From: Chaetoceros tenuissimus | Taxonomy: Eukaryota; Bacillariophyta; Thalassiosirophyceae; Chaetocerotales; Chaetocerotaceae | Length of the DNA stretch: 64,000 nt | Direction of reading: 5' to 3' | Assembly (NCBI GenBank): GCA_021927905.1 | Contig: BLLK01000069.1 | Span: 1,488,001 to 1,552,000 of the forward strand | In this document: one piece after another, positions 42,744 through 52,667 of the stretch | Layout of the letters: every line of letters begins with the position of its first letter | How positions within the stretch are numbered: position 1 is the stretch's first letter | Made by a program: the position numbers and the translations under genes | Notes under the pieces: generated by a model | Told to the model about the DNA's origin: nothing | The model's input: only the letters and a program-made list of their open reading frames with translations | The model's database searches: none

Positions 42744-43205
42744 TGTCGCGTTACAATTTCTAGATGTTGAGTATTTGATATTGAAAAGAGTTCTTGTTTT
42801 CCAAATGTGGGGGAACTTTTGCCTTTCTCTAAACGTATCTCTTGTAATAGATGAAATGGTATGTAGTAATAATGTATCCCTCGATGAACTAGATGCGATA
42901 AGTAGAATGATTTGATGTGATGTTTGAGTTTGGAATGGGCTGGGAAAGATGAGGGAGCAAAGATGAAAGTCATTGTGTTGAAGTCAAAAGACACAAAACT
43001 CCGATACCATAGCCGCGAAAAAAGATACATGGATAAATAGCCATGTAAGGATGCACTTAGTCAAGCTTAAGTCATCATCATCATCTCATCTCATCTCATC
43101 TCATCATCGATCATCGATCATCGATCATCGTGGATTTTGAGATTTTGCTATCCTTTGATTAGAGTTTATTGCTGTTTCTATTTTGCCCCAACAAATAAAG
43201 AAGAG
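42744..43205. other. Divergent intergenic region with simple repeats
   Basis: 462 bp between the cupin gene and the lumen-protein gene. It ends in the TCATC/ATCATCG repeat array at 43072-43130 and has an AATAGCCATG string at 43036. Confidence 0.5.
43072..43130. repeat. Compound microsatellite, (TCATC)n then (ATCGATC)n
   Basis: Tandem TCATC units pass into three or more ATCATCG/ATCGATC units directly before a gene, about 75 bp upstream of the ATG at 43206. The second part is rich in GATC/ATCGAT palindromes. Confidence 0.92.
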
Positions 43206-44476
43206 ATGAGATCTAGGTGTAGAAGTACATTTTTCCTATTATGTGTTGTCGGGGGGTTGAAGGTTGAGGCTTTTATCAGTCAAAATTTCGCGAAACAAAA
43301 AATACGAAGTAATCTTTTCAAGATCAATCAACAAGATAATGAAGACCAAGTATCATGTGAACATGAATCAACGCGGAGATCTGTAATATCTTCCATGATA
43401 TTCGCTACTACCTCGCTAGTAGCTTCTCAGCCTAGCTTTGCAGGAGAAGTAGGTGCAAGGATTACAAAAGCTGTCACAACATCTGATCTTGGTATATCAG
43501 TTCGTAGGTCTGTTGTAAAAGGAGCTCAAATAATAGATAGTCTTGATGGGAAATGGGAAAAGTTTTCAGATGATAATGGGCTTGGTGCTGCGAGATTCAA
43601 TCAAGAAGGAAGACCGAAACCTAGAGTTGTCCCGGAGCTTCGTCCGCTTAATGTTGGCATGGCAAAGGATATTTTGAAGCTGTCAGATGATTCATTTATA
43701 GAAATCACAAAAATTTCTCAAGCAGATTTGGATTTGCAATTAGAGAAAGTTGAAAGCACAGTAAGAAAGAGTTATGAGAGGTCAGGTATTGATCTATCAC
43801 GAGAAATGACATCAAAAGAGTTTGATTACTATTGTTATATTCATTTCAAAGCATATTGTGATCTGATTGTTGGCAGGAAATTTTCATTCAATCGAAAATC
43901 TTTTGAGAATGCTTTAGGGTGAGTTTTTCTACACATTTTCTTTTGAAACATAGAAAAGCGCGAGTTTATTCTAATATATACATGTATAGAGACAAACTTT
44001 TGGGCGTAGTTTTTCCATCTTTTGAGAAGAAACTCGCAGAACTTAACTCAAAACAGCAAGGATTGAAACCAAATTCAAAAGACTGCCTAATGAATGGAAT
44101 TGATCTCGCATTATCAGTGACTGATGATATTATGAAAAGTCTGGTGGAAAATGGTTTTGTTGCCCAAGCAGAAAGAAACGACGTAGATCCTGATAGATTG
44201 AAAGATTGGATTGATGATCTTGCAGACATTCAACTTAGTATTCCTTTGGACGGTGATATAACACTCAGTTCTCAAGTGTTATTACAAGAGCAGGGTTTCA
44301 GAGTATATCCAGATTTTAGTAGATTTGTCATTAACTCGGCCATTGAGAAGTGCCTCGCAGCTACTAATCAAAGAGTGAGTAGTGACGAATATTACATGGA
44401 CACAAACTACAGCAGCGACCCAGATTTATTTGAAGTGAAGCAAGTTCTTTTGAATATAGTTATCGATAGCACCTAA
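43206..44476 (+). CDS. Predicted thylakoid-lumen protein of unknown function (2 exons)
   Basis: Exon 1 43206-43918 and exon 2 43990-44476, joined in phase 2 over a 71-nt intron (GTGAGT...ATAG), give 399 residues. Targeting looks three-part: a signal peptide ending VEAF|ISQ, a transit stretch, then STRRSVISSMIFATTSLVASQPSFAG, a twin-arginine motif with hydrophobic core and an FAG cleavage site as in Tat substrates of the thylakoid lumen. The mature part (about 315 residues) starts GEVGARITKAVTTSDLG and contains SLDGKWEKFSDDNGLG. It is soluble and mostly helical. I do not recognise a named family. Tat use implies folding before transport, perhaps with a cofactor, but no binding motif is evident. 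Confidence 0.85.
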
Positions 44477-44540
44477 GTATTAGCTCTAAAGTGCTATTTC
44501 TTTCCTATTTACAATTTGTACTAAATACTGCTTCAGATGT

Positions 44541-45527
44541 TTAAAAGTCATGCCAATCAAGTATAATCTCAGAGGAAGCAATCCAATCATTTGCAGATTC
44601 TTCACTTTCCTTTACATTTGAATTTGCACTAGCAACTGTGTTTTCTTCTAGTAGGACTCCCTTCCTAAAGACATCTCCGTTGTACTCTGTATAATATTCT
44701 AAAACTCTTTCTTTTACATCAAGAGCCAGATCTTTCAATCCAGACCATCCTGTTGATATTCTTTCAACAAGACATGACTTTCCAACGATTTGGATAGGAT
44801 GATGAGTAACATCCAATACATTATCACAAATCACTCCCAGGCTCAATGGTACCCCTAATGGACTTTTGACATGAGCGACTCCACTGACGAGCAATTCTAT
44901 CTTTCCTCTGTTGAGTATTACATCCTTTACAATATTGAGATATATAGCTGGCGAAACATTCTCGATGTAAACTGTCAAAATTCCAGGTTGGCTTTTCGAA
45001 ATACCTTTTGACTGAACAGAGAAAAATGGTTCTGTCGGTGCTGTCGTTTGTTCTATATTTCTTTTTTCATTCTTCTCGTGGTCTTGTTGAGATAGACACA
45101 TAGCTTGTTGGTTATCCTTTTCAACATCGGTGTTCATTTTCTCTTTGTTTGAAATGTGATCGCCATCGAGGCAAAGTTCACTACCATGTGACTTATTCTC
45201 TATTTTTCCACCTTTTATCTTCTGCTTCTTTTTTATCTCCAACTCCATTTCATCACGGGGTGTTTCTAGCATATATCCAATATTCACCAAGGACCCATGC
45301 CAATCAGAGTAATAAATATCAACGTGTGCAGAGTATAAGTCGCCGCCTACAATGTTGTTATTATCAATTTCTACGCCTGCTAATATTTTTGCATTCACTG
45401 TGAAACCGTTCAAAATATCAAGGGAGATGGACAAAAGTTTAATGTCTTTGGCTGAATATAGGGGCATCGATGGTGATACATAGTAAGCTATGATGGTTGT
45501 GAGTGCAAATGTAAGTATCCCAATCAT
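44541..45527 (-). CDS. LEA2/WHy-like single-pass membrane protein
   Basis: A single exon of 328 residues. An N-terminal hydrophobic anchor (IGILTFALTTIIAYYVS) is followed by a LEA2-type beta domain (LLSISLDILNGFTVNAKILAGVEIDNNNIVGG). A charged low-complexity insert (about 105-170) interrupts it. The barrel then resumes with GILTVYIENVSPAIYLNIV and LLVSGVAHVKSPLGVPLS. This pattern resembles NDR1/HIN1-like and LEA14 proteins, which sit on membranes and act in stress tolerance or lipid transfer. The insert inside the domain is unusual. Function inferred only from fold. It ends 64 bp from the convergent lumen-protein gene. Confidence 0.7.
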   Translation of the reverse strand: MIGILTFALTTIIAYYVSPSMPLYSAKDIKLLSISLDILNGFTVNAKILAGVEIDNNNIVGGDLYSAHVDIYYSDWHGSLVNIGYMLETPRDEMELEIKKKQKIKGGKIENKSHGSELCLDGDHISNKEKMNTDVEKDNQQAMCLSQQDHEKNEKRNIEQTTAPTEPFFSVQSKGISKSQPGILTVYIENVSPAIYLNIVKDVILNRGKIELLVSGVAHVKSPLGVPLSLGVICDNVLDVTHHPIQIVGKSCLVERISTGWSGLKDLALDVKERVLEYYTEYNGDVFRKGVLLEENTVASANSNVKESEESANDWIASSEIILDWHDF

Positions 45528-46049
45528 GGCGATTCGATATAAATGTGGAAGTGAGGGTGTATCAATAAACTATTCTGGTTCCAGATGTAATATGCTTCTT
45601 TTTTGTTCTTGGCAATCATGAAGATCCTGACATTTTTTCTAGTATCCTTTCTATACAGAGAGAGTTCCCACTTTACAAAACCTGAACTAAAGTATTTCTT
45701 CGACGATATAGACTGATTGAAGCTGAATTATTTGAAGAGTGTTTTGTCTTTTGAGATGCAATCTATCAAAAAGCAATGGTTATCTCAAGGTTGACAAGCA
45801 GAGGTTGACAGCTTATCTCTTATCTCACAACATGAGCAGCACCGAGAGATGGCTCAAAAGCAATTTTTGGCGCGCCACAACAATTTTTTCCAGAATGAAA
45901 CCATGCGAAGCCCAATTTCAGTCCCATCATTCCACCCCCAACAAGATCAGTTTGATTATCTACTTCTTGCCTTCTTCAGCAATCCTCTTCAATAAAAACA
46001 ATATCATAGCTTTGGATGTACTATATAAGCCCTCTCTTCAATTATAAAG
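45528..46049. other. Divergent intergenic region
   Basis: 522 bp upstream of both the LEA2-like and the FAR-17a-like genes. CTATATAAGCC at 46021 is only about 25 bp from the downstream ATG. No gene supported. Confidence 0.5.
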
Positions 46050-46838
46050 ATGGATAGAGTAAAAAGAGAGCTAAAGCTTTCGTTTTTCAGTGAGAAAGAC
46101 GCCAATGAAAAACAAGTTGACATGATGCGAACCTTTCAGCCTAATCCAAAACCTATTGTTCTTGTTTGGAAGCTTGCCATGATTGGTATTGCTATTGCAA
46201 ATGCGCACTATTCTATCTCAAGTTCTAGAGATCCAAAAGCTTTGTGGTTAGGTTATCTCACGAGATGGAACATTATGCTGTCTTGGCTGTACTTCCTACT
46301 GTCTTTAGCTTCCTTTTTCTTCCCAAGAACAAGTGTCTCAGAAGATTCTGCTATGCCAAGTTTATGGAAATTCTCTTGGATCACTTTCACGTCTACGATT
46401 AATGTATCGGTCTTTGTAACAGTTATGTTTTGGGTGCTTGTTTTTGATGGAAAGAAGCAGCATCTCAGTTCAATTTATGAGCATGCGCTAGTGCTTGTAC
46501 TAGCCGCATTAGATGGTTTCATTATTCATCGTTTTCCCATCAGGTTGAAGCAGATCGCAGGAGTTTATGCAGTCTTGATTGCATATCTTATCTGGACTAT
46601 CATTCACAGTCAGACAGGCATTGGTAATGGTTACGAGTATTCCGATGGGTTTGATGATGATGCGTTGTATTCTGACCTAAATTGGAATAAGAGAATCGGA
46701 GGAGCGATCGTTTTGGTTGTTTTGGTTATTTTTATAGAGCTACCTCTTATATTCATTCTTTTATGGCTTCTTTCTCTTGTAATTCCGCATCACTACATTG
46801 AAGAAGGAGAAGAACGTGAAGGTACCGTTAATTGTTGA
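46050..46838 (+). CDS. Polytopic membrane protein, FAR-17a/AIG1 or rolling-stone-like
   Basis: A single exon of 262 residues with about six hydrophobic helices. The second begins YLTRWNIMLSWLYFLLSLAS, resembling the K-F-L-T-x-W-N helix of the FAR-17a/AIG1 (ADTRP) and rolling-stone families, whose conserved Thr lies in this motif. The conserved His may be the one in IYEHALVLVLAALDGF. AIG1/ADTRP are Thr hydrolases of branched fatty acid esters; rolling-stone relatives have unknown activity. The C-terminus is acidic (IEEGEEREGT). Assignment rests on pattern, not alignment. Confidence 0.7.
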   Translation: MDRVKRELKLSFFSEKDANEKQVDMMRTFQPNPKPIVLVWKLAMIGIAIANAHYSISSSRDPKALWLGYLTRWNIMLSWLYFLLSLASFFFPRTSVSEDSAMPSLWKFSWITFTSTINVSVFVTVMFWVLVFDGKKQHLSSIYEHALVLVLAALDGFIIHRFPIRLKQIAGVYAVLIAYLIWTIIHSQTGIGNGYEYSDGFDDDALYSDLNWNKRIGGAIVLVVLVIFIELPLIFILLWLLSLVIPHHYIEEGEEREGTVNC

Positions 46839-47177
46839 TGTACCTTTCAAGTCGAGGGAATGTATATCATAACAATTTTTTGTTGTTGTTTCATAAAAAA
46901 ATTTGACAATATAAAATCTAACTATCTTATGGCTTTAGCTTGAAGAATCTTTAGAGTTGATGATGTGAAACTCCAAATTGGAATTAAAAATCATCATAAC
47001 GTCAAAGTAACGGTATTTCACTGCTCATTTTTTTACCTTCCCCCCTCTCTCCAAAACCAGAAACGCGTCTATCTCGGCGTCAAAACATCCAACACGTTCA
47101 CACTTCACAGCTGATAAGAGGTACTACAATCTGAATATTTCATCCTTTTGTTATTCTCTCAACAATTATTGAATAGA
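46839..47177. other. Intergenic region
   Basis: 339 bp between two plus-strand genes. No supported feature. Confidence 0.5.
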
Positions 47178-48644
47178 ATGCCATCCACACATGAAACTAT
47201 GAATGGTATAAATACTTTTTCGTTCATCTGCACAGTCTCATTTATGTTACTAGTGTCTATACTTTTGTTTGGTTTGAAATCAAAAGCTAGGAACTTTCAT
47301 GAAAATTTGGACAATGTTAGGGTAGAGAAACGAAACAGAATTGTTCCATTCTTCTACATACCACCATCTAGCTCTAAACAAAGTGGAATTCCAGAGCAAG
47401 ATTTACACAGGTCGCTAGAGAGATATAAAGATGACGTTGATAAAATGATTTCAGCTCTGATTTTGTCTCGTGATATTGCAATCAAAACCGAATGGGATGT
47501 GTATCTTGACGATGTGGCTCGATCGAAAATGGATAATTTGCTTTCGTTGAAATTGGAAGAGAGAATCAAAGAAACTGCTCAAATACTAGAACGGGATTAT
47601 CTATTTTTGCAGAATGTACTGAAACCAATACCTTTTACCTTAAGTTTGCCTTTCAAAGAAAGTGATTGGTATGAAATCTGGAGTGAGTCTGACAAAACTT
47701 CAGCATATGATTCAGCAATGCAAATCATAACACACATCGTAAGAGATTGGAGTAAAGAAGGAAGGGCTTCTCGGGAATCTCTTTACAATTGGTCAATACA
47801 GCAACTTTTGAAATACAGATCATTTGATGACGGCCCTGTACTTGTTCCAGGTGCTGGGCTTGGTAGACTGGCTCATGATATTTCAGAAACGGGGTATATT
47901 GTTGAAGCAAATGAGTTATCTCTCTGCATGTCTGTCGTCGCGCATAAATTTCTCCATAATGAAATTGAAAAGGGCGTAGTTCATCCATTCTCTTTAGACT
48001 TCTTTATAAATGAAGTCAAAACTGTAGATCGATATCAAGCTGTAGCATATCCAGATTTGGAGAACGACTTCATCGAGCATTTAGTTTCTCAAAAGAAATC
48101 GCCGATGGGATATTTGTCTTATACAGTTGGTGATTTTACGGAAATATACTCGCAACCAGTGGTACGGAGCTCATTCGCAGCAGTAGTCACCTGTTTTTTC
48201 ATTGATACTGCTACAAATATTTTCGAGTACTTATTGGTCATTAGGAATTCACTAAAATTGGGAGGAGTGTGGATTAATGTCGGTCCACTTCAATGGCATT
48301 CAAATGCAGTATTACATCCATCTGGAGATGAGCTTCGACTGATTATTCAATCGTTAGGATTTTCTGTACTATCTTGGTCAGTGGATAAAGAAGCTATTAA
48401 TTACAGGCATGACGATACGAAGGAAGATACTAGATACACAAAATTCGAAGGATACAAGCCGCTACGGTTTGTTGTGAAACTAATGTCCGAGGTTGATTCA
48501 CTTAAGATGGAGAATGTTGCAGAACAAATTTCTAGGATAAGGTTTCGGAGATATGCAAATCAAACCAATTTCAGGCCCCATGCTAGGAATCAAGAGTGGC
48601 AAGATGATCACAGGATAAATGTAACAATTACAGAGATATCATAG
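47178..48644 (+). CDS. Carnosine N-methyltransferase-like (N2227 family), membrane-anchored
   Basis: A single exon of 488 residues from the ATG at 47178 (MPSTHETMNG). An N-terminal hydrophobic segment (SFICTVSFMLLVSILLFGL) suggests a signal anchor, which animal CARNMT1 lacks. The rest is an N2227 methyltransferase: SLYNWSIQQLLKY, the SAM motif VLVPGAGLGRLAHDI, EANELSLCMSVVAHKFL, AVVTCFFIDTATNIFEYL and GGVWINVGPLQWHS, all in the family order. CARNMT1 converts carnosine to anserine with SAM; in algae the true substrate may be another histidine-containing dipeptide or a protein. Convergent with the ALDH gene (99 bp). Confidence 0.85.
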   Translation: MPSTHETMNGINTFSFICTVSFMLLVSILLFGLKSKARNFHENLDNVRVEKRNRIVPFFYIPPSSSKQSGIPEQDLHRSLERYKDDVDKMISALILSRDIAIKTEWDVYLDDVARSKMDNLLSLKLEERIKETAQILERDYLFLQNVLKPIPFTLSLPFKESDWYEIWSESDKTSAYDSAMQIITHIVRDWSKEGRASRESLYNWSIQQLLKYRSFDDGPVLVPGAGLGRLAHDISETGYIVEANELSLCMSVVAHKFLHNEIEKGVVHPFSLDFFINEVKTVDRYQAVAYPDLENDFIEHLVSQKKSPMGYLSYTVGDFTEIYSQPVVRSSFAAVVTCFFIDTATNIFEYLLVIRNSLKLGGVWINVGPLQWHSNAVLHPSGDELRLIIQSLGFSVLSWSVDKEAINYRHDDTKEDTRYTKFEGYKPLRFVVKLMSEVDSLKMENVAEQISRIRFRRYANQTNFRPHARNQEWQDDHRINVTITEIS

Positions 48645-48743
48645 TGGTGTACATATCATTACTATAAGTAAAAATAATCATAAATCTTACTACCTATTAC
48701 GTACTTATAAGTTGAACAATTTTCAAAACAGTCTGTCAACTAA

Positions 48744-50528
48744 CTAACTCCTCATCAACTTCTCTGGAAGAAAAGGAGAAAGAAGCGACTTCACAAACGA
48801 AATTGAGAACATATACATGATGCCTAAAATACCTCTGAGTGTAGTATGCGAACAATCCATAGTGTACAAAGCATCAATTATGAGCTTTGGAGGTGGCTTA
48901 GCTCCATCGAACATTGGTGCTTGAGAAAGAGATGGTCCATGTACAACAGTCTTTGCAGGTGATGGAATGTCGAACATATTTCCAATGTATCCTGAACCCG
49001 ACTCTCGACCAGGTGCAGATGGATGCGCTTGCCACACAGCACCGCGACATGCTCCTAACCACCCTAGAAGATTTGCTGTATTAATCGCAATCGTACCATA
49101 CTCGAGTATTTCGACCGCCCGTGATAGCTTCTTTTTATCGTAACTTGCTGGTGCAAGAAGTGAACAGCTCAAGCTTCCGAAAATGTTTTCTTTGTTATTG
49201 ACAAACGGCACTGCAATAGAAGATAGATAATCATCATTATTGATTTCATTTGGTAGTTCAACAATAGCCAAGATAGGCCCGAACGCTTCTTTGCGTAAAG
49301 CGTAATTTTCATAGTCGGAATCATTTGGACTTCCACACTCCACAACAGTGACATTGTCACAAGATCTGTTTATCTGTCCACTAGATTTTGCACATTCAAC
49401 TACAACAACTCTACTCTCACCACGACCCTTGTATACATTGACTATTTCTTTTGCGCGTTCGACTGAACCTGGATAGTAAGTTGGTTGATTTGGTTGTCTC
49501 TTTAGTTCATCGTAAATTGCCTGCCTCAACTGACCCTTTTGTGGCCATTCTTTTGGAATGATCACAGCCTGTGTATCTAAGCAATTGCAACCTCCGCTCA
49601 ATTTCTTACCAAACACAATCATTCTTGCCGCATGAGTAATTTCTAAATCGGTATACACTCCATCTGCCAAGATGTAAGGTGTACAAGCACCAAGCTCAGA
49701 TGTAACCATGTCATCAATTTCTTGTTGGGACAAATGAGGTTTGCTCTTCGCAAGAGTTTCACGTACTGCTTTATCCGTTGCCAAAGATCCAGTTATATGG
49801 ACATGTCCAATTTTTGGATGAGATAGGATGGTAGTAGTTTCTGGAATTCCCTCATCCAAGACTTGTCGAACAAATCCACGTTTAATGAGAGGCTCGAAGA
49901 TGATAGCATATGGTGCAAGCAAATGTGGACGAAGAGGATGGTATTTAATCAAAACAACTTCTTTATGAACCAAAGTTCTCTGAAGTGTATCAAATACAGC
50001 TAGCTGGGGTTGGTTTCCAGCTGCAAGAATAACAGTAACTGCACCATCCTTGTGAGCACTCAACTTCTTTGGTGCTTCTTCTTTGTTTGGTAAAGTATGA
50101 ACCTCGAATTCATTTGATGGAATACCAAGTGGCATAGGCCCATACACAGAATAAAATTTCCCAGAACCATCTGACACCTGCACACGCTTTTCGTTTTGCA
50201 ATAATTCTGGTATTTTCCCTCCTTCCTCATATTCATATTTTTTCCTACAGGAACTGAGAATGTTGGACAACGTCGAACTGATAACTTGCTTACATGTTGA
50301 CATTGCTACGTGAGCTTCGTGTGAAACAGAGCTACCCTCTTCGTATAGTTTGAATGTCTTTGCTTCTTCCAAGCGCCAGTTTCCAGCATCTGACCATTCG
50401 TCTGCACGGTCTCGAAAGTTCCTCTCTAGCTCGATGCAAAGTGCACGCATTTCACTTCCTGAATATGAAGCAAATTCATTTGATCTCGTGGAGAGGAAAT
50501 CAATCAAATCAGACGAAGGAGTTGACAT
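48744..50528 (-). CDS. Aldehyde dehydrogenase superfamily protein with C-terminal membrane segment
   Basis: A single exon of 594 residues. ALDH features are the general-base region SELGACTPYIL (Glu278) and the nucleophile region LSGGCNCLDTQAV (Cys314/Cys316, in place of the usual GQxC), followed by an extended catalytic half with RKEAFGPILAIVELP. The cofactor-binding half is recognisable but diverged (AVTVILAAGNQPQLAVFDTL, VLIKYHPLRP, HITGSLATDKAV). Near the C-terminus GILGIMYMFSISFVKSLL could be a tail anchor, like that of fatty aldehyde dehydrogenase ALDH3A2. It might be a fatty aldehyde or acyl-CoA reductase-type enzyme; substrate uncertain. Confidence 0.82.
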   Translation of the reverse strand: MSTPSSDLIDFLSTRSNEFASYSGSEMRALCIELERNFRDRADEWSDAGNWRLEEAKTFKLYEEGSSVSHEAHVAMSTCKQVISSTLSNILSSCRKKYEYEEGGKIPELLQNEKRVQVSDGSGKFYSVYGPMPLGIPSNEFEVHTLPNKEEAPKKLSAHKDGAVTVILAAGNQPQLAVFDTLQRTLVHKEVVLIKYHPLRPHLLAPYAIIFEPLIKRGFVRQVLDEGIPETTTILSHPKIGHVHITGSLATDKAVRETLAKSKPHLSQQEIDDMVTSELGACTPYILADGVYTDLEITHAARMIVFGKKLSGGCNCLDTQAVIIPKEWPQKGQLRQAIYDELKRQPNQPTYYPGSVERAKEIVNVYKGRGESRVVVVECAKSSGQINRSCDNVTVVECGSPNDSDYENYALRKEAFGPILAIVELPNEINNDDYLSSIAVPFVNNKENIFGSLSCSLLAPASYDKKKLSRAVEILEYGTIAINTANLLGWLGACRGAVWQAHPSAPGRESGSGYIGNMFDIPSPAKTVVHGPSLSQAPMFDGAKPPPKLIIDALYTMDCSHTTLRGILGIMYMFSISFVKSLLSPFLPEKLMRS

Positions 50529-50837
50529 GGTATGAATTTATAGGTAAATGTGTCCACCAAATATTTATGAGATCGTCCTGTTTTTCCTTTCCTTTCCTTA
50601 CTTCATCAATATGATCAATGCTGCGATAGCAAAGTGTGACTGACTCACATCACATTCATCCATCATCAGAACGCATTACTGTATCCCCTAGCTATAGAGT
50701 GAGGTAGTACACTAGCCACCATAAACATCATGTGATTGTCATTGGTCATTGGATAGTTCTACAATTGTATGGTACGCACTGAACCAACTTTCTAAAACAG
50801 AATAACATTGAAATGAAGAGGGAAGCAGCGTCTTACA
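50529..50837. other. Intergenic region
   Basis: 309 bp between two minus-strand genes; no supported feature. Confidence 0.5.
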
Positions 50838-52342
50838 TTATTCTATTTCTATATCTCGTGAAATGAGGCCTCGACTAATAGCAGATTTGTGTGCATCGCG
50901 AAACATAATAGGTGCTCTCAAATGTAGACTGTCGTCTGAAACAACATATAAACCATGTTCGATATTATTGATTTCATCTTTTAGACTTTGGATCATTCTT
51001 TGAACTGATTGTAAATAGTCACTGGAGTTTGACTTTGCTGATAAATTTTCAATCTTTTCAGTTAATATATATCGAAAGAAAGATTCAGAATCTGTACCAT
51101 ACCACTTGAGTGACTTCTTTTCAATATCTAATAATCGTTCGATATATTTCCTTCCTTCTTCTGAGTGTTCGAATATCGTTCGAAAAATGTCTCGAAGGGA
51201 AGAACTACATAAAAGAAACGAATCCTTGTATAAATCTGATCTCTTCTCACTGGTGCCTAAAACTTCGTTCACTGAATAGACAATTTCAATATCATCACTG
51301 TCATCATCTTCCTTCTCTTGTAGAACCATTGCATGTTCTGATGCTATCCTCGCTGCATCCATCTTTTCAGCTTCATCCTTCTCTTCGCGTTGTTGAACAA
51401 TAAACATCATTGCCATTTCAACCAACATATTTGCATCAATCATTGGGTTCTGACTTTGCAAATGTCGAATGCTATGCATGATTTCTCTCAAGTCTGTGAA
51501 TCCCATTTGTTGCAGAGAATTGACAACGAATTGCTCCATTGGATTTTGAGGACCATCTACAGGTATTTCTGGTGGCCGTGATGTTTTTTCAACCTTTTCT
51601 TGTTTTATCCGTACTTGTTCATATCGCAGTTTTGATGGATATCCTTTGTATTCTGAGATTCTATGTAACTCTTGTAAAATAGGTTGAGGAATTCCACTAG
51701 GAAACTTTGATATATCGAGACATTCCTTTCCATCCAAATATTCGATTTGAGCACATCTCTGTGGTTGAACTGGCTGTGGATGTGAGCTTGCGGATGTATC
51801 ATTGGACACTACACTCATGTTGCGGTCAGTCTGTGTGGCAGAAAAAGGTGCAAGCGTAGGTATTGGCATCGTAGCATATATCGGAACAGATGCAATCGAA
51901 GTTGGCTGCAGAATTTGTTGAGTGGAAGTAATATTTGATTGAATTGCAGCCCAAAGTGTAGGGTTGGAATCAAGAAACGTGCACAATTGCCCTATATAGT
52001 CTATCCACGTTTGTTTACATTGCGAGACTTGAGGCCTTGTCAGTGGTAAATGTGTATGTTTTGATGCATATGAATCGAGTGCTCTTCCTAATGCCTTTAC
52101 TTCGTTGACTAAATGCATTTTTTCCGATGGTGAAGAATTCATGATGAAAATGAGCTCAAAGATCAATACAAGAACTAATTCTAGACCACTTTCTACTAAC
52201 CTTTTAGATAGCCGATGCCTTGCGACGCAATGCAATCTCGTATTGGAATTGGAAATTGTTTCTTCAATGGTGAATATTCATCCTTTTGAGGGCTTGCCAA
52301 GAAACTAGAGACCCAATTCAATGCTTGTTCGGAAAGTGTCAT
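50838..52342 (-). CDS. UBA-like domain protein of unknown function (2 exons)
   Basis: Exon 1 runs 52342-52201 (MTLSEQALNW...) and exon 2 52108-50838, joined in phase 1 across a 92-nt intron (GTTAGT...TTTAG) to give 470 residues. The join reads GYLKVNEVKALGRALDSY. Residues about 1-100 are helical, followed by a Pro/Thr/Gln-rich disordered stretch. The segment VVNSLQQMGFTDLREIM starts a UBA-like domain (about 235-300) that ends in a charged helix (IVQQREEKDEAEKMDAAR). The C-terminal 150 residues are helical with FRDAHKSAISRGLI. Probably a ubiquitin-binding or scaffold protein; the exact role is unknown. The exon-1 splice uses a weak donor, so the N-terminus is less certain. Confidence 0.75.
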
Positions 52343-52667
52343 TTTATCTGTTGAAGCTATGACACAAAACTTTCTCCGTTTTCCTATCAACCAAAGTTCA
52401 ATCCAGTATACATGTACCTCAGTAATGCATATATTCAAATCAATGAATGAATAGAATAATGAAAGGTATTGACTGGTAAATTTTTAGGTTTCATGCTACC
52501 TATGCTTTTACAGAGCATAGAGCATAGGGTCGGTTTGGTGGTAGGATATTTTGAAAAATGAGCTGATCTTACAAATTCAAAATTCAAATGAAAATTTTCA
52601 ATTTGATTTGGTATTAAAAGCGCTTCAATCTAAAAAACCTGACGACTCTCAAACAAAAAAATCAATA
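52343..52667. other. Divergent intergenic region
   Basis: 325 bp upstream of two divergent genes. The frame upstream of 52668 stays open back to about 52551 but has no ATG, so I do not extend the gene. Confidence 0.5.

Noticed and set aside
46021-46031. CTATATAAGCC as a TATA box for the FAR-17a-like gene
   Set aside because: Only about 25 bp from the ATG, leaving no room for a leader if a standard TATA-to-start distance applies.
52551-52667. N-terminal extension of the ankyrin gene
   Set aside because: The frame is open but starts only with TTG; the ATG at 52668 gives a typical basic start and joins the intron correctly.
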